Shown piece after piece: positions 42,849 to 52,452 of a DNA stretch of 64,000 bases. Source of the stretch: an uncultured Drancourtella sp. (GTDB lineage: Bacteria > Bacillota > Clostridia > Lachnospirales > Lachnospiraceae); contig CALFLL010000024.1 of assembly GCA_937880845.1 (NCBI GenBank), positions 1-64,000 of the forward strand. Reading direction: 5' to 3'. Position 1 is the first letter of the stretch; each line of letters begins with the position of its first letter. The notes beneath the pieces were generated by a model. That model did not search any database, was not told the DNA's origin, and worked only from the letters and a program-made list of their open reading frames with translations. Position numbers and translations under genes: made by a program.

Positions 42849-43981
42849 TCATCCATTCTTTTATTTAAAACAGGAATTCCGTTTACTTCTACGCTGTCAC
42901 TTAACCGGATAACAAGATGCGGAACGCCATTGATCAGTCTGGTTTCGATCAAATCGGTTCGCTCAGGATTTACTTTGATCATCACATCCGGTGTCTTTAC
43001 TTCAAACGTACGGGTATTTGCAATATTCGAGGCAAGTAGGGAAGATTTTTCGCCGGCAGCAGCCTCAAATTCTCTTTCAAATGTTTCCAGTTTTTCATCA
43101 TCTGCACCGCTTTTTGCAAGGAGTTTTTTGACATCGCTTTTATCAAGTTTGAAAGGCTCTGGTTCGTCTTTATGTTCCTCCATCATTTCAGAGAGATTTT
43201 CATGGATGGATTTTACAGTGTCAAAATTGCAGTTTGTACCGAGTGTATCACTGACAAGCTGTTGGAAAGTGGATTTTTGATCGTTGGCCGGCATAGGAGC
43301 ACGGCAGCCCAGAACATTGTCGATAAAATCAGTTTGAAACTCTTTGGCATTTTTGGAATAGTACAAAAGACCGTGGACATCTGTGGAACGATCCGTAAAG
43401 GCCGGGAACAAAAATCCGACATCCGGCATTTCCACAATCCAGTCACGGATTCGGTCTTCGATATTATTTGTTTCAGAATTATAACAAAGTCCGGCTTTGG
43501 AAAGTTTTACCGGACAGATACTTGCAAGAATAAATTCATAGACTTCATCAGATGCATCAAACATCTCATCGCCATCGGAAGATTTCCCCGGTATATCATA
43601 ATTGGCATGGATCAAAACAATATAATAATTTTCACCATAATCATAAAAATCAATGATCTTCTGATAAAATTCATCTAAAAGAGCGTCATCCTTTAACCGG
43701 CTGTTCCGAAGACGGAGCAGAAAATCCTGCGTTCCGCCCGAAAATTCCTGTTCCATAGGAAATTCCATATTAATAAGATTCTTTCCAATCGTACCGGAAA
43801 GAGATTTTTTAAACAGATCAAAATATTTAAACATTTCCTCTTCCGGAAGAGAAAGAAATGCATCCTTTATCTTCGTTTTAATATTTTTTTCACTATCTAC
43901 ATAGCATCCGCAAATACGTGTAATCGCACAATTTGCAGGAGAAAACTGTTTCTTGATTTCAGATACTTCTTTTTTATTCAT
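42845..43981 (-). CDS. DUF4317 family protein, unknown function
   Basis: 378 aa from ATG 43981 (MNKKEVSEIKKQFSPANC), with GAGGTG 5 nt upstream. It matches the Clostridia-wide DUF4317 family. Contains CAITRICGCYVDSEKNIKTK and a C-terminal domain that reads as a small RNA- or nucleotide-binding fold, unproven. No TM or signal. Its stop overlaps the response regulator start, so it is translated with the Bce genes here. Confidence 0.8.
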   Translation of the reverse strand: MNKKEVSEIKKQFSPANCAITRICGCYVDSEKNIKTKIKDAFLSLPEEEMFKYFDLFKKSLSGTIGKNLINMEFPMEQEFSGGTQDFLLRLRNSRLKDDALLDEFYQKIIDFYDYGENYYIVLIHANYDIPGKSSDGDEMFDASDEVYEFILASICPVKLSKAGLCYNSETNNIEDRIRDWIVEMPDVGFLFPAFTDRSTDVHGLLYYSKNAKEFQTDFIDNVLGCRAPMPANDQKSTFQQLVSDTLGTNCNFDTVKSIHENLSEMMEEHKDEPEPFKLDKSDVKKLLAKSGADDEKLETFEREFEAAAGEKSSLLASNIANTRTFEVKTPDVMIKVNPERTDLIETRLINGVPHLVIRLSDSVEVNGIPVLNKRMDE

Positions 43982-44130
43982 GTCATTCACCTCGCCTTCC
44001 ATTTTATCATGGAAACTTATCATGGAAAAGAAAATTGCACAAGAAAAGGAGAATTTTCTTTCAGGGATGTTCTGATGGGAGGGGATGTGTTAGAATAGGA
44101 AAAGCAATAGATGTAAAAAGGAGAAAAAGA

Positions 44131-44865
44131 TTGAAACGAATAAAACTTACGGTAGCTTATGACGGAACCAATTACTGCGGCTGGCAGCTTCAGCCAAACG
44201 TAAGCACCATAGAAGGAGTATTAAATCAAAAAATCAGCAAAATCACAAAAGAAGATATCAAAGTGATTGGAGCAAGCCGGACAGACTCCGGCGTACATGC
44301 AATGGGAAATATTGCAGTATTTGACTCCGAAACACCGATACCAGCGGAGCGTTTTTCCTTTGCACTTAACCAAAGACTCCCGGAAGATATCTTCATCGTA
44401 AAATCAGAAGAAGTACCGTTAGACTGGTATCCACGCAGACAAAATTGCACAAAAACATACGAATATCATATCATAAACACACACGTTCCAAATCCGGTCA
44501 AAAGATACACAAATTACTTTGTATCCTTTCCGCTGGACGAAAAAAAGATGCAGGAAGGCGCCAACTATCTCATCGGAACCCATGATTTCGCAAGTTTTTG
44601 TAATGTAAAAACACATGTTGAAGACACAGTAAGAACAATTTATTCAATCGATGTCATCAGAAAAGGGGAAGAAATCACCATAAGAATCCAAGGAAACGGT
44701 TTCCTCTACAACATGGTACGAATCATAGCCGGAACACTTGTCAGAGTCGGACGAGGATACTACACACCGGAAAGAGTAAAAGATATCCTAGAAGCAAAAG
44801 AACGCACAGAAGCCGGCGTCACAGCCCCGCCACAAGGGTTGATGCTGATGGAAATACGATACTAA
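44131..44865 (+). CDS. truA: tRNA pseudouridine(38-40) synthase TruA
   Basis: 244 aa from TTG 44131, chosen because AAGGAG lies 7 nt upstream and homology begins at KRIKLTVAYDGTNYCGWQLQ; an ATG at 44035 would add an unlikely 32-residue leader. Catalytic Asp in GASRTDSGVHAMG (near 52). Modifies positions 38-40 of the tRNA anticodon arm. The rest is a standard TruA. Confidence 0.93.
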   Translation: MKRIKLTVAYDGTNYCGWQLQPNVSTIEGVLNQKISKITKEDIKVIGASRTDSGVHAMGNIAVFDSETPIPAERFSFALNQRLPEDIFIVKSEEVPLDWYPRRQNCTKTYEYHIINTHVPNPVKRYTNYFVSFPLDEKKMQEGANYLIGTHDFASFCNVKTHVEDTVRTIYSIDVIRKGEEITIRIQGNGFLYNMVRIIAGTLVRVGRGYYTPERVKDILEAKERTEAGVTAPPQGLMLMEIRY

Positions 44866-44874
44866 TATTGAATA

Positions 44875-44912
44875 TTGGGGACGTGTTCCGGTGCAGCGGA
44901 ACACGTCCCCAA
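44875..44912. repeat. REP-like perfect palindrome
   Basis: TTGGGGACGTGTTCCG pairs perfectly (16 bp) with CGGAACACGTCCCCAA around GTGCAG. There is no T-run. It matches the GGGGAC...GTCCCC palindromes that recur between genes in Lachnospiraceae. Confidence 0.7.
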
Positions 44913-44978
44913 TGATGCAAAAAGCCATACAAACGGCGTAAAATCAACGGAAACAGAAAGTGTCTGATAATTTGCAAA

Positions 44979-45012
44979 GGGGACAGGTTCCTATGCAGAA
45001 GTACACGTCCCC
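44979..45012. repeat. second, diverged REP-like palindrome
   Basis: GGGGACAGGTTCC and AGTACACGTCCCC, an imperfect copy of the palindrome 100 bp to the left. It forms the end of the 48-aa ORF on the minus strand. Confidence 0.6.
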
Positions 45013-45137
45013 GAACTGCTGTAAGGTTTTCGTTTGAAAGAGGCATAGGCTTGTTTGCTGACGACAGTTTCCATTTTATGGTAGTGATGGTTCAGGTCGA
45101 ATTTGATTTGTTTGCGGCTGCGACGTTCTTTTTTCAT
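44991..45137 (-). CDS. 48-aa basic protein of unknown function
   Basis: ATG 45137 has AAAAGGAG about 7 nt upstream. Product MKKERRSRKQIKFDLNHHYH continues KMETVVSKQAYASFKRK and then a tail encoded inside the REP-like palindrome. Very basic head, no motif recognised. The good ribosome site and codon use make it a credible small gene whose 3' end was replaced by the repeat. Confidence 0.5.
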   Translation of the reverse strand: MKKERRSRKQIKFDLNHHYHKMETVVSKQAYASFKRKPYSSSGTCTSA

Positions 45138-45248
45138 AACGATGCTCCTTTTCTTATGATTTGAGATAAGACTAGCATACGAAATGCATATTCTGGTTAA
45201 GATTAAATTAAATTTTGGAAAAGATTTTTTCTGCTGCTGAGTATAAAA

Positions 45249-45290
45249 AACAGAAAGTGCTTGATAATTAAGCGCTTTCTGTTTTTGTTC
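45249..45290. terminator. bidirectional terminator after the L,D-transpeptidase gene
   Basis: ACAGAAAGTGCTT pairs with AAGCGCTTTCTGT (one G-U), with A/T runs on both sides. Confidence 0.8.
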
Positions 45291-45295
45291 CTTTA

Positions 45296-47254
45296 TTATT
45301 TTATATTAGGATCGGTTGGATCCCATGTCTGCCATAGTGGTATTTTGATTGTTGCTGGTTTGCCTAATGGTCCTGGATTTGAACTATCGTAAATGGTTAC
45401 TTTTGTTTTGAGAGGGCAGTTATCGTAGATCCATTTTGCGTCCCGTACAGTTAATCTGACACAGCCGTGGGAGGCTGGCTGACCGAGCATGTTATAGTCT
45501 CTTGCGTCTAGATTATAACTTGTCATATTTTTTCCGGCTACGGAATGGAAGAGGATACCTCCTGTGATTCGTGTGCAATACTGACCGTAGGAAGGACCCA
45601 TGAGTGTATGCCAGCGGTATTTTGCCGGTGTATAGTAGGTGCCTGAAGGGGTAGGGGTTGACGGAAGTCCTACGGAGCACGCAAATCGCTTTACCGGAAT
45701 AATGTAACCGTTGTTTCCGTCTTTTGCATAAACTGTAACAGTACATGCTCTTCTGTTTACTTTGATGTAATAGCTGGACTGACGTCCCACAATTCCGTCC
45801 AGATCCAGAAGTTTTGTACCGTTTCTGTAATAGAATTTGTATCCGCCCTCATAAACCCATCCGTTTTTTCCTTCTTTGTAATAATTACTGTTACCGCCGG
45901 GAGCAGGTTTTCCCTTTAAAACAAGACGGATTTGCAAAGCTTCCATGCGGTAAGCCATTTTAGAAGTCCCTGCGGATTGACCGTTTTTTGCCCATCCCAT
46001 CCATCCGAGATTCTGGACGTGGGCACGGTAATAAATGTCGTAATATTTTGCAATTTCGCCGGTGAGCTGGATTTGGATTGCTTCAATACGTTTACGCTGT
46101 CCTTTGGTTCCGGAAAGCTGACCGTTTTGTTTCCATTCCTGCCATCCGATATTTTCAATATGAGTTCTGTACTGTATACCGCCCGGCATCATACCGTTTT
46201 CGTTGTTGTCCACTTGAAGGGTAAGAGCTTCCATCCGTTTGGATTTTCCAGTTGTTCCAAGCATACTGTCAATGGTAGATCTTTTTGTGTCACCGATGTC
46301 CTGGATGTGAGTAGTGAACAGGATATTCTTCGGTTTTATACCTTTAATGTAACTTCTTGATGTATCTCCGCTAAAAGTTTCACCTTTTTTTACAATTGAA
46401 AATTCCAAAGCCTCAGCCTGTCTGCTTAATTCTTCTGTTCCGGCATTGTTTCCGTTGGAAGTCCAGCTAAGCCATCCAAAATCGGCAGAATGAACACGGT
46501 AATATACATTCAGCAGTCCGGAGAGTTCCCCGGTGAAGCGTACTTGAATTGCTTCGATACGTTTACGTTGTCCGGTGGTACCGGCGGTTGCACCGGCACT
46601 TTGCCATCCCATCCATCCGATATCCTGAACATGGACGCGATATTCAATATTTCCTGTGTATTTGTTTTCATCCGGTGTATTTTGAGGATATTCAAGTTTA
46701 ATACGGACTGCTTCCAGGCGTTTAGACTGCCCGGTAGTACCAATCGTCTCACCTGCATGTTTCCATGTCTGCCATCCATCGTCCTGTACATGAGCCTGAA
46801 TAGCCAAAGTCGGAAATACTTTCTGGATATTTTCTACATTGGTTTTTGCCGGTTCTGTTTCAGTTACGGTATTATCTGGTGTGGCAGGTCCGGTAGGAAG
46901 AGAAGGAACTGTATCCTGTTCTTTTACCGGTTCTTCTGAAACAGAGGTATCTGTATCATTTTCCGGAAGAGTGCCGCTTTCCGGATTATTGGTTTCATCG
47001 GATGAATCTCCTTGATCTGGCTGTGTATCTTCGGCTGTGATATCATCTTTGTCCGGCTGTGTATCTTCAGCTATAGTATCATCTTTTGTTATATTATTGT
47101 TTTCGTCGTGTATGGCAGTTTGATCAGAAGCCGGAGAAACATCATTTTCTTTTTTTGGTATGTAATTGCCTTCAGTCTGGGCATAGCCGACAACCGGAGT
47201 TGCACATAAAGCCAGTGTCAGCAGAAAAGCAATTAATTTTTTTGACTTTTTCAT
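45296..47254 (-). CDS. secreted L,D-transpeptidase (YkuD) with six ChW repeats
   Basis: 652 aa from ATG 47254 (MKKSKKLIAFLL), 6 nt after GGAGGG. Signal peptide about 1-26; an acidic Thr/Asp/Pro-rich linker to about 140; six ChW repeats of about 45 residues to about 440, one (HIQDIGDTKRSTIDSM) lacking its Trp; then YkuD with ILFHSVAG and ASHGCVRLTVRDAKWIYDN (catalytic Cys). It cross-links or modifies peptidoglycan outside the cell, held by the ChW modules. Confidence 0.9.
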   Translation of the reverse strand: MKKSKKLIAFLLTLALCATPVVGYAQTEGNYIPKKENDVSPASDQTAIHDENNNITKDDTIAEDTQPDKDDITAEDTQPDQGDSSDETNNPESGTLPENDTDTSVSEEPVKEQDTVPSLPTGPATPDNTVTETEPAKTNVENIQKVFPTLAIQAHVQDDGWQTWKHAGETIGTTGQSKRLEAVRIKLEYPQNTPDENKYTGNIEYRVHVQDIGWMGWQSAGATAGTTGQRKRIEAIQVRFTGELSGLLNVYYRVHSADFGWLSWTSNGNNAGTEELSRQAEALEFSIVKKGETFSGDTSRSYIKGIKPKNILFTTHIQDIGDTKRSTIDSMLGTTGKSKRMEALTLQVDNNENGMMPGGIQYRTHIENIGWQEWKQNGQLSGTKGQRKRIEAIQIQLTGEIAKYYDIYYRAHVQNLGWMGWAKNGQSAGTSKMAYRMEALQIRLVLKGKPAPGGNSNYYKEGKNGWVYEGGYKFYYRNGTKLLDLDGIVGRQSSYYIKVNRRACTVTVYAKDGNNGYIIPVKRFACSVGLPSTPTPSGTYYTPAKYRWHTLMGPSYGQYCTRITGGILFHSVAGKNMTSYNLDARDYNMLGQPASHGCVRLTVRDAKWIYDNCPLKTKVTIYDSSNPGPLGKPATIKIPLWQTWDPTDPNIK

Positions 47255-47285
47255 AGAACTCCCTCCTGTCATAATCTCGCATTTA

Positions 47286-47319
47286 GAAAAAGCGCTTCAT
47301 TACAATAAAGAATGAAGCG
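47286..47319 (-). terminator. terminator after the aminopeptidase gene
   Basis: GCGCTTCATT pairs with AATGAAGCGC around a 9-nt loop, then TTTTT on the minus strand. Confidence 0.8.
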
Positions 47320-47331
47320 CCGTGTTTTAGT

Positions 47332-49119
47332 CTAGATTTCTCTTGTGTATTTTCTTAACCATTCTTTTTCTTCATTGTCGAGATATGGAGAAATTTTTTC
47401 ATATACAGTATGGTGATAATCGTTCAGCAGTTTCTTTTCTTCTGCCGTCATGATATCAGGATTGATGGCATCCAAATCCATCGGAATGTATGTGATCGGT
47501 TCAAAATACATGAACTGTCCATACTCGTTTTTCTCACCTTCGTGTGTAAGAAGTTCGTTCTCAAGACGGATTCCGTGGCTTCCTTCAATATAGATACCAG
47601 GTTCATCTGTAATGATCATGCCTTTTTCAAATGGCTGAGTTTCACCTGCACGGTATTGCCATCTGAATCCTGTAGGACCTTCATGGATATTCAGGAGATA
47701 TCCTACACCATGACCTGTTCCGTGATTGAAGTTTAAGTTTCTGTCCCAGAACGGTTTTCTTGCAAGAAGATCAAGGTTCATTCCTGTACATCCTTTTAAG
47801 AAACGAGCACTTGCAAGAGAAAGGTTGCTGATAGCAACTAAGGTAAAATGATCTTTCATGATCTGAGGAATTTCTCCGAGTGCATAAGTACGGGTTACGT
47901 CGGTAGAACCTTCGTAGAATCCGGCACCTGTATCTGTCAGGAAAAGACCGCCTTCTTTTAATTCCACATCTGTTTCAGGTGAAGAGGTGTAGTGTACGAT
48001 TGCTCCATGTTCTCCGTAAGAGCTGATTGGTTCAAAGCTTGGACGGATAAAGTTACCCTGCTCTGCACGGAATTCATCCAGTTTGTCGGAAGCACTCATT
48101 TCTGTAATGGTCATTTTGCCTACATTTTCTTTCAGCCATTTCATGAATTTTACATGAGCAACGCTGTCTTTGATCTGAGCAACACGGATGTTTTCGATTT
48201 CCACTTCGTTTTTTACTGCTTTAAAAAGGATTTCAGGGTTGCGTTCCTCTACTTTTGCAACACCTTCCGGAATATTGTTATATAAAGCATAGTTTAATCT
48301 TGCAGGGTCGATAAGAAGCACTTCGTCTTTTCCTACTTTTTTGATATCTTCGTAGATATCGTTGTAAGGATGAAGGACAACGCCGTCTTTTGCAAGATCC
48401 GATTTGATTTCGTCGTTTAATTTTGCTTCGTTGATGTACAAATCAACTTTATCCATAGTAATGATTGCATAAGATAAAACAAGTGGGAAGAATTCAATAT
48501 CATTTCCACGAATATTTAATGTCCAACAAATATCATCCAACGTAGTAAGTACGTGGGAAGTAGCACCTGCTTTTTTCATTTCTTCACGGATGCGGCCAAG
48601 TTTGGAAGCAACTGTTTCGCCTGTATATTTTACATCTAATGCAAAAACAGGTTCTTCAGAAAGAGCCGGACGATCTTCCCATACTATATCGATCAAATCG
48701 TAGTCGTAGATGATCTTTCCGTTCTTCTCGTGTGCAATAGCTTCGTATTCCTGTCCTTCTCCCATGGAAACAACACGTCCGTCAAATCCGATGATTCCGT
48801 TTTCAGGAAGAGTTTCAACAAGATATTCATGAATTGTAGGAACACCAGGTTCACCCATTTTCATCAGTTCGACCGTACTTCCTTCCAACTGTTTTGCAGC
48901 CTGGATGAAATATCTTCCGTCTGTCCAAAGACGTGCATCTGTCTTTGTGATGATAGCCGTTCCGGCAGATCCTGAGAAACCGGTAATGAATTTTCTTGCT
49001 TTAAAATGTTCTCCGACATATTCGCTTTGATGGAAATCTGCTGTCGGGACAATGTACATGTCAATTCCTTTTTCTTCCATCAAAGAGCGTAATTTTTCAA
49101 TTCTTTCAGGTACATTCAT
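47332..49119 (-). CDS. pepP: Xaa-Pro aminopeptidase (M24B, long form)
   Basis: 595 aa. ATG 49119 (MNVPERIEKLRSLM) was chosen, with AAGGAGGTT 8 nt upstream; a longer frame begins in the promoter region. Two creatinase-like N-terminal domains (about 1-300), then the M24 domain with metal ligands in DTGAGFYEGSTDVTRT, HGTGHGVGYLLNIHEG, TDEPGIYIEG and ENELLT. Cytosolic; removes residues in front of proline. Confidence 0.92.
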   Translation of the reverse strand: MNVPERIEKLRSLMEEKGIDMYIVPTADFHQSEYVGEHFKARKFITGFSGSAGTAIITKTDARLWTDGRYFIQAAKQLEGSTVELMKMGEPGVPTIHEYLVETLPENGIIGFDGRVVSMGEGQEYEAIAHEKNGKIIYDYDLIDIVWEDRPALSEEPVFALDVKYTGETVASKLGRIREEMKKAGATSHVLTTLDDICWTLNIRGNDIEFFPLVLSYAIITMDKVDLYINEAKLNDEIKSDLAKDGVVLHPYNDIYEDIKKVGKDEVLLIDPARLNYALYNNIPEGVAKVEERNPEILFKAVKNEVEIENIRVAQIKDSVAHVKFMKWLKENVGKMTITEMSASDKLDEFRAEQGNFIRPSFEPISSYGEHGAIVHYTSSPETDVELKEGGLFLTDTGAGFYEGSTDVTRTYALGEIPQIMKDHFTLVAISNLSLASARFLKGCTGMNLDLLARKPFWDRNLNFNHGTGHGVGYLLNIHEGPTGFRWQYRAGETQPFEKGMIITDEPGIYIEGSHGIRLENELLTHEGEKNEYGQFMYFEPITYIPMDLDAINPDIMTAEEKKLLNDYHHTVYEKISPYLDNEEKEWLRKYTREI

Positions 49120-49279
49120 GATTAAAAACCTCCTTGTGTCTGGTATATATACCAAGTTCAACACGTTTATTATAACACAAATCAAAGGGAAGGGTTAGTG
49201 TTATTTTCTGAAAGTTATGATATACTGCATTTTATATGACGGAAACAGGAATATGACATAAGGAAAGGTAGAATACAAA

Positions 49280-50134
49280 ATGAGGAAGTATGAAAAATCA
49301 ATCATTCCGGTGATTGAATATAATTATCAAAACCTTACATCCATAGAAAGAACCATAGCGGATTTTTTTATCCAAAATAAAGAGAAAACAGATTTATCAG
49401 CCAAAGCGGTAGCTGAAAAAATTTTTGTATCGGAGGCATCTCTTTCCAGATTTGCAAAAAAATGCGGATATAGGGGATACCGGGAGTTTATTTATCAGTA
49501 TGAAGCAACGTTTCAGGAAGGAATCAGAGAAACGGTAAACGAAAATAGAAGGAAGGTGTTGGATGCCTATCAGGAAATATTAAACAAAGCGTATAACCTG
49601 GTGGATGATCAAAAATTTAGAAAAGTGAGCCGGATGATGACAAAGGCAGACCGGATTTTTGTATGTGGAGTCGGTAGTTCGGGAATTGTAGCAAGAGAAA
49701 CGGAACTTCGCTTTATGAGGATCGGGATTAATATCAATTCTCTTGTGGACAGAGATATGATCCGAATGCGTACCGTGTTCCAGGATGAAACCTCCCTTGT
49801 GATGGGGCTGAGTATGAAAGGAGAAACAAGGGAAGTGCAGTATTTTCTCAGGGAATCTCATAAAAGAAAAGCAAAATGTATTCTTGTGACGGCAAGGAAC
49901 AATCCGGAATTTCGGGAATACTGTGATGAGATCATTTATGTTCCGGCATTAAAGAACCTGGACTGGGGGGAATTAATCTCACCGCAGTTTCCGATGCTTG
50001 TTATGATGGATATTTTATATACGTATTGTCTGGAACAAAATAAAGACAAAACGGAGCGTTTTCTTGAGGATACGGCAAAGGCACTTCACGAGCAAGAAGA
50101 AACAGGTCTTGACAATGATGAGGAAATCCGTTAG
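49280..50134 (+). CDS. RpiR/MurR-family transcriptional regulator
   Basis: 284 aa. N-terminal HTH_6 domain (about 1-80: AVAEKIFVSEASLSRFAKKC), then a SIS sugar-isomerase fold (about 110-260: FVCGVGSSGIVARE, LVMGLSMKGETREV). Such proteins sense phosphosugars. No sugar gene adjoins it; its target is unknown. Confidence 0.9.
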   Translation: MRKYEKSIIPVIEYNYQNLTSIERTIADFFIQNKEKTDLSAKAVAEKIFVSEASLSRFAKKCGYRGYREFIYQYEATFQEGIRETVNENRRKVLDAYQEILNKAYNLVDDQKFRKVSRMMTKADRIFVCGVGSSGIVARETELRFMRIGININSLVDRDMIRMRTVFQDETSLVMGLSMKGETREVQYFLRESHKRKAKCILVTARNNPEFREYCDEIIYVPALKNLDWGELISPQFPMLVMMDILYTYCLEQNKDKTERFLEDTAKALHEQEETGLDNDEEIR

Positions 50135-50199
50135 TATTACAATAAATAATTGAATCACAAAAGGCTAAGAAAAGAAGAAGTAACAGCAGATTAGGTTCA

Positions 50200-50432
50200 A
50201 ACAGAAAGTTACCGGTTGATGAGAGGTGCGGGAAAGGTTTGTTGTGAATACATCTTGGAGCTTCACACCGAAAGAAGAGTAGGCTGTGACGGAAGCGCAC
50301 ACGTTATTGTGCGGAGAGATTTCCAGATAGATGTGTCGGAGATGTCTTATGGAGCCGGAATATGTTCCGGGAATAAAGGTGGTACCACGAGTTTATACCC
50401 TCGTCCTTTCATTAGGGCGGGGGATTTTTTAG
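50200..50432 (+). promoter_or_regulatory. T-box riboswitch, tyrosine type
   Basis: A leader with a Stem I-like region, a probable specifier TAC (50249-50251 in GTGAATACATC), the T-box AAAGGTGGTACCACG (50375-50389) and a terminator pairing 50398-50406 with 50415-50423 followed by six T. Uncharged tRNA-Tyr would stabilise the antiterminator and turn on tyrS. The TAC codon agrees with the downstream gene. Confidence 0.92.
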
Positions 50433-50455
50433 TTTTTAAGAAAAGAGGAAAAGAA

Positions 50456-51676
50456 ATGCAGATTTACGAAGAATTACAGGCAAGAGGGCTGATTGCCCAG
50501 GTAACGGATGAAGAAGAAATCAGGGAATTGATCAATAATGGGAAGGCTACCTTTTACATCGGGTTTGACCCGACTGCAGACAGCCTTCATGTAGGACATT
50601 TCATGGCACTTTGCCTGATGAAACGTCTTCAGATGGCAGGAAACAAGCCAATCGCTCTGATCGGAGGAGGAACAGGATATATCGGAGATCCATCCGGACG
50701 TACGGATATGCGTTCCATGATGACACCGGAGCAGATCCAACATAACTGTGACTGCTTTAAAAAACAGATGAGCAAATTTATTGATTTTTCCGATGGAAAA
50801 GCGCTGATGGTAAACAATGCGGATTGGCTCCTTGAGCTGAATTATGTGGAAATGTTAAGAGAAGTAGGGCCGCATTTCAGTGTCAATAACATGCTCAGAG
50901 CAGAGTGCTACAAACAGAGAATGGAAAAAGGCTTAAGTTTTCTGGAATTTAACTACATGATCATGCAGAGTTACGACTTTTATATGTTATACCAGAAATA
51001 CGGATGTAATATGCAGTTTGGCGGGGATGACCAGTGGTCCAATATGCTTGGGGGAACAGAACTGATCCGTCGTAAATTAGGAAAGAATGCCTGTGCCATG
51101 ACTATCACGCTTCTTCTGAATTCAGAAGGAAAGAAAATGGGGAAAACACAGTCCGGAGCAGTATGGCTTGATCCGGAAAAGACCTCTCCGTTTGAATTTT
51201 ATCAGTATTGGAGAAATGTCGCGGATGCAGATGTTCTGAAATGTATCCGTATGTTGACATTCCTTCCGTTGGAAGAAATCGATGCCATGGATAAATGGGA
51301 AGGAAGCGAGCTTAACAAAGCAAAAGAAATCCTTGCATTTGAGTTGACCAAGTTGGTTCACGGAGAAGAAGAAGCAAAGAAAGCACAGGAAAGTGCAAGA
51401 GCATTGTTCTCAAGCGGAAATGCTGCTGACATGCCGACATGCGAACTGACGGAAGAAGACTTTACGGAAGGTAAGATTGATATCCTGACACTTCTTCACA
51501 AAAGCGGACTTGTTCCTTCAAAATCAGAGGCAAGACGTGCCGTTCAGCAGGGGGGAGCAGCCGTAAACGGAGAAAAGGTGACAGACATTTATACTGCTTA
51601 TACAAAGGAAGATTTTAAAGAAGATTTTGTATTAAGAAGAGGAAAGAAAAATTTCCGCAAGATTGTGGTGAAGTAA
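50456..51676 (+). CDS. tyrS: tyrosyl-tRNA synthetase
   Basis: 406 aa from ATG 50456 (MQIYEELQARGL); a longer frame starting at 50216 lies within the T-box. Class I motifs HVGH (in SLHVGHF) and KMGKT (the KMSKS equivalent), plus a C-terminal S4 domain (about 340-406: SGLVPSKSEARRAVQQGG). Charges tRNA-Tyr. Confidence 0.96.
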   Translation: MQIYEELQARGLIAQVTDEEEIRELINNGKATFYIGFDPTADSLHVGHFMALCLMKRLQMAGNKPIALIGGGTGYIGDPSGRTDMRSMMTPEQIQHNCDCFKKQMSKFIDFSDGKALMVNNADWLLELNYVEMLREVGPHFSVNNMLRAECYKQRMEKGLSFLEFNYMIMQSYDFYMLYQKYGCNMQFGGDDQWSNMLGGTELIRRKLGKNACAMTITLLLNSEGKKMGKTQSGAVWLDPEKTSPFEFYQYWRNVADADVLKCIRMLTFLPLEEIDAMDKWEGSELNKAKEILAFELTKLVHGEEEAKKAQESARALFSSGNAADMPTCELTEEDFTEGKIDILTLLHKSGLVPSKSEARRAVQQGGAAVNGEKVTDIYTAYTKEDFKEDFVLRRGKKNFRKIVVK

Positions 51677-51677
51677 G

Positions 51678-52433
51678 ATGCCGGTATTGTTTACCATTGT
51701 CATATTGACTGCTCTGTCCGGTGTGGGAGGAACCGGACTTGGGGCTGTTTTGAGCACTACGGTGAGAAAAAACTCTGACAAGGCCATGAGTTTGCTTCTT
51801 AGCTTTGCAGCCGGTACCATGATCAGCGTGGTATGCTTTGACTTGTTTCACGATGCCCTTGAAACGGGCATGAGCAAGTTGGGAATCGGATTGTTTGTCG
51901 TGATCGGATTCATGACAGTGTACTTGCTGGAACGGATCATGGACGGAAAAGCGGAGCAGGCAAGAAACCGAATGAGCCGCAGAATGATGACGGCCGGAAT
52001 TGCCATGATGGTTGCGGTTGCCTGCCATAACGTACCGGTGGGAATGAGCATAGGAGCATCTATGGTAACACACACAGATTTGCTTCACAGTCCGGCGGTG
52101 ACATTTGCGATTTTTATCGGAATCCATAATATACCGGAAGGGATGGCAATTTGTGCCCCATTGCTAAGTGCAGGGATTTCAAAAGGAAAAGCGGTCTTTC
52201 TTACCGCATGCAGCGGAGCTGCCATTATTCTTGGAGGAATCCTTGGATACTGGATCGGCGATATGGGACAGATGGGGCTAGGAATCAGTTTAAGCTTTGC
52301 ATCCGGTGCAATGCTGTATGTAAACTTTGGAGAAATCCTTCCTGAAGCCAATGAAAAATACAGAGGGAAACTTCCGGCATTTTTTACAGTGCTTGGCATG
52401 ATTCTGGGGCTTATGTTTATCCATACACATTAA
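51678..52433 (+). CDS. ZIP-family metal transporter
   Basis: 251 aa, eight predicted TM helices. HNVPVGMSIGAS and HNIPEGMAICAP are the paired metal-site helices of ZIP proteins. Begins 1 nt after tyrS, so it is transcribed with it. Probably imports zinc or a similar divalent ion; the metal cannot be read. Confidence 0.9.
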   Translation: MPVLFTIVILTALSGVGGTGLGAVLSTTVRKNSDKAMSLLLSFAAGTMISVVCFDLFHDALETGMSKLGIGLFVVIGFMTVYLLERIMDGKAEQARNRMSRRMMTAGIAMMVAVACHNVPVGMSIGASMVTHTDLLHSPAVTFAIFIGIHNIPEGMAICAPLLSAGISKGKAVFLTACSGAAIILGGILGYWIGDMGQMGLGISLSFASGAMLYVNFGEILPEANEKYRGKLPAFFTVLGMILGLMFIHTH

Positions 52434-52452
52434 AATCATGAAATTTATAGAA

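Noticed and set aside
43172..43678. 168-aa plus-strand frame inside the DUF4317 gene
   Set aside because: Antisense shadow with no ribosome site and Ile/Phe-rich composition.
44875..44912. Terminator for truA
   Set aside because: A strong stem, but no T-run on either strand and a sequence typical of repeated palindromes; classed as REP-like instead.
45932..46939. Plus-strand frames of 142 and 149 aa opposite the L,D-transpeptidase gene
   Set aside because: They arise from the antisense of the ChW repeats and have no start signals.
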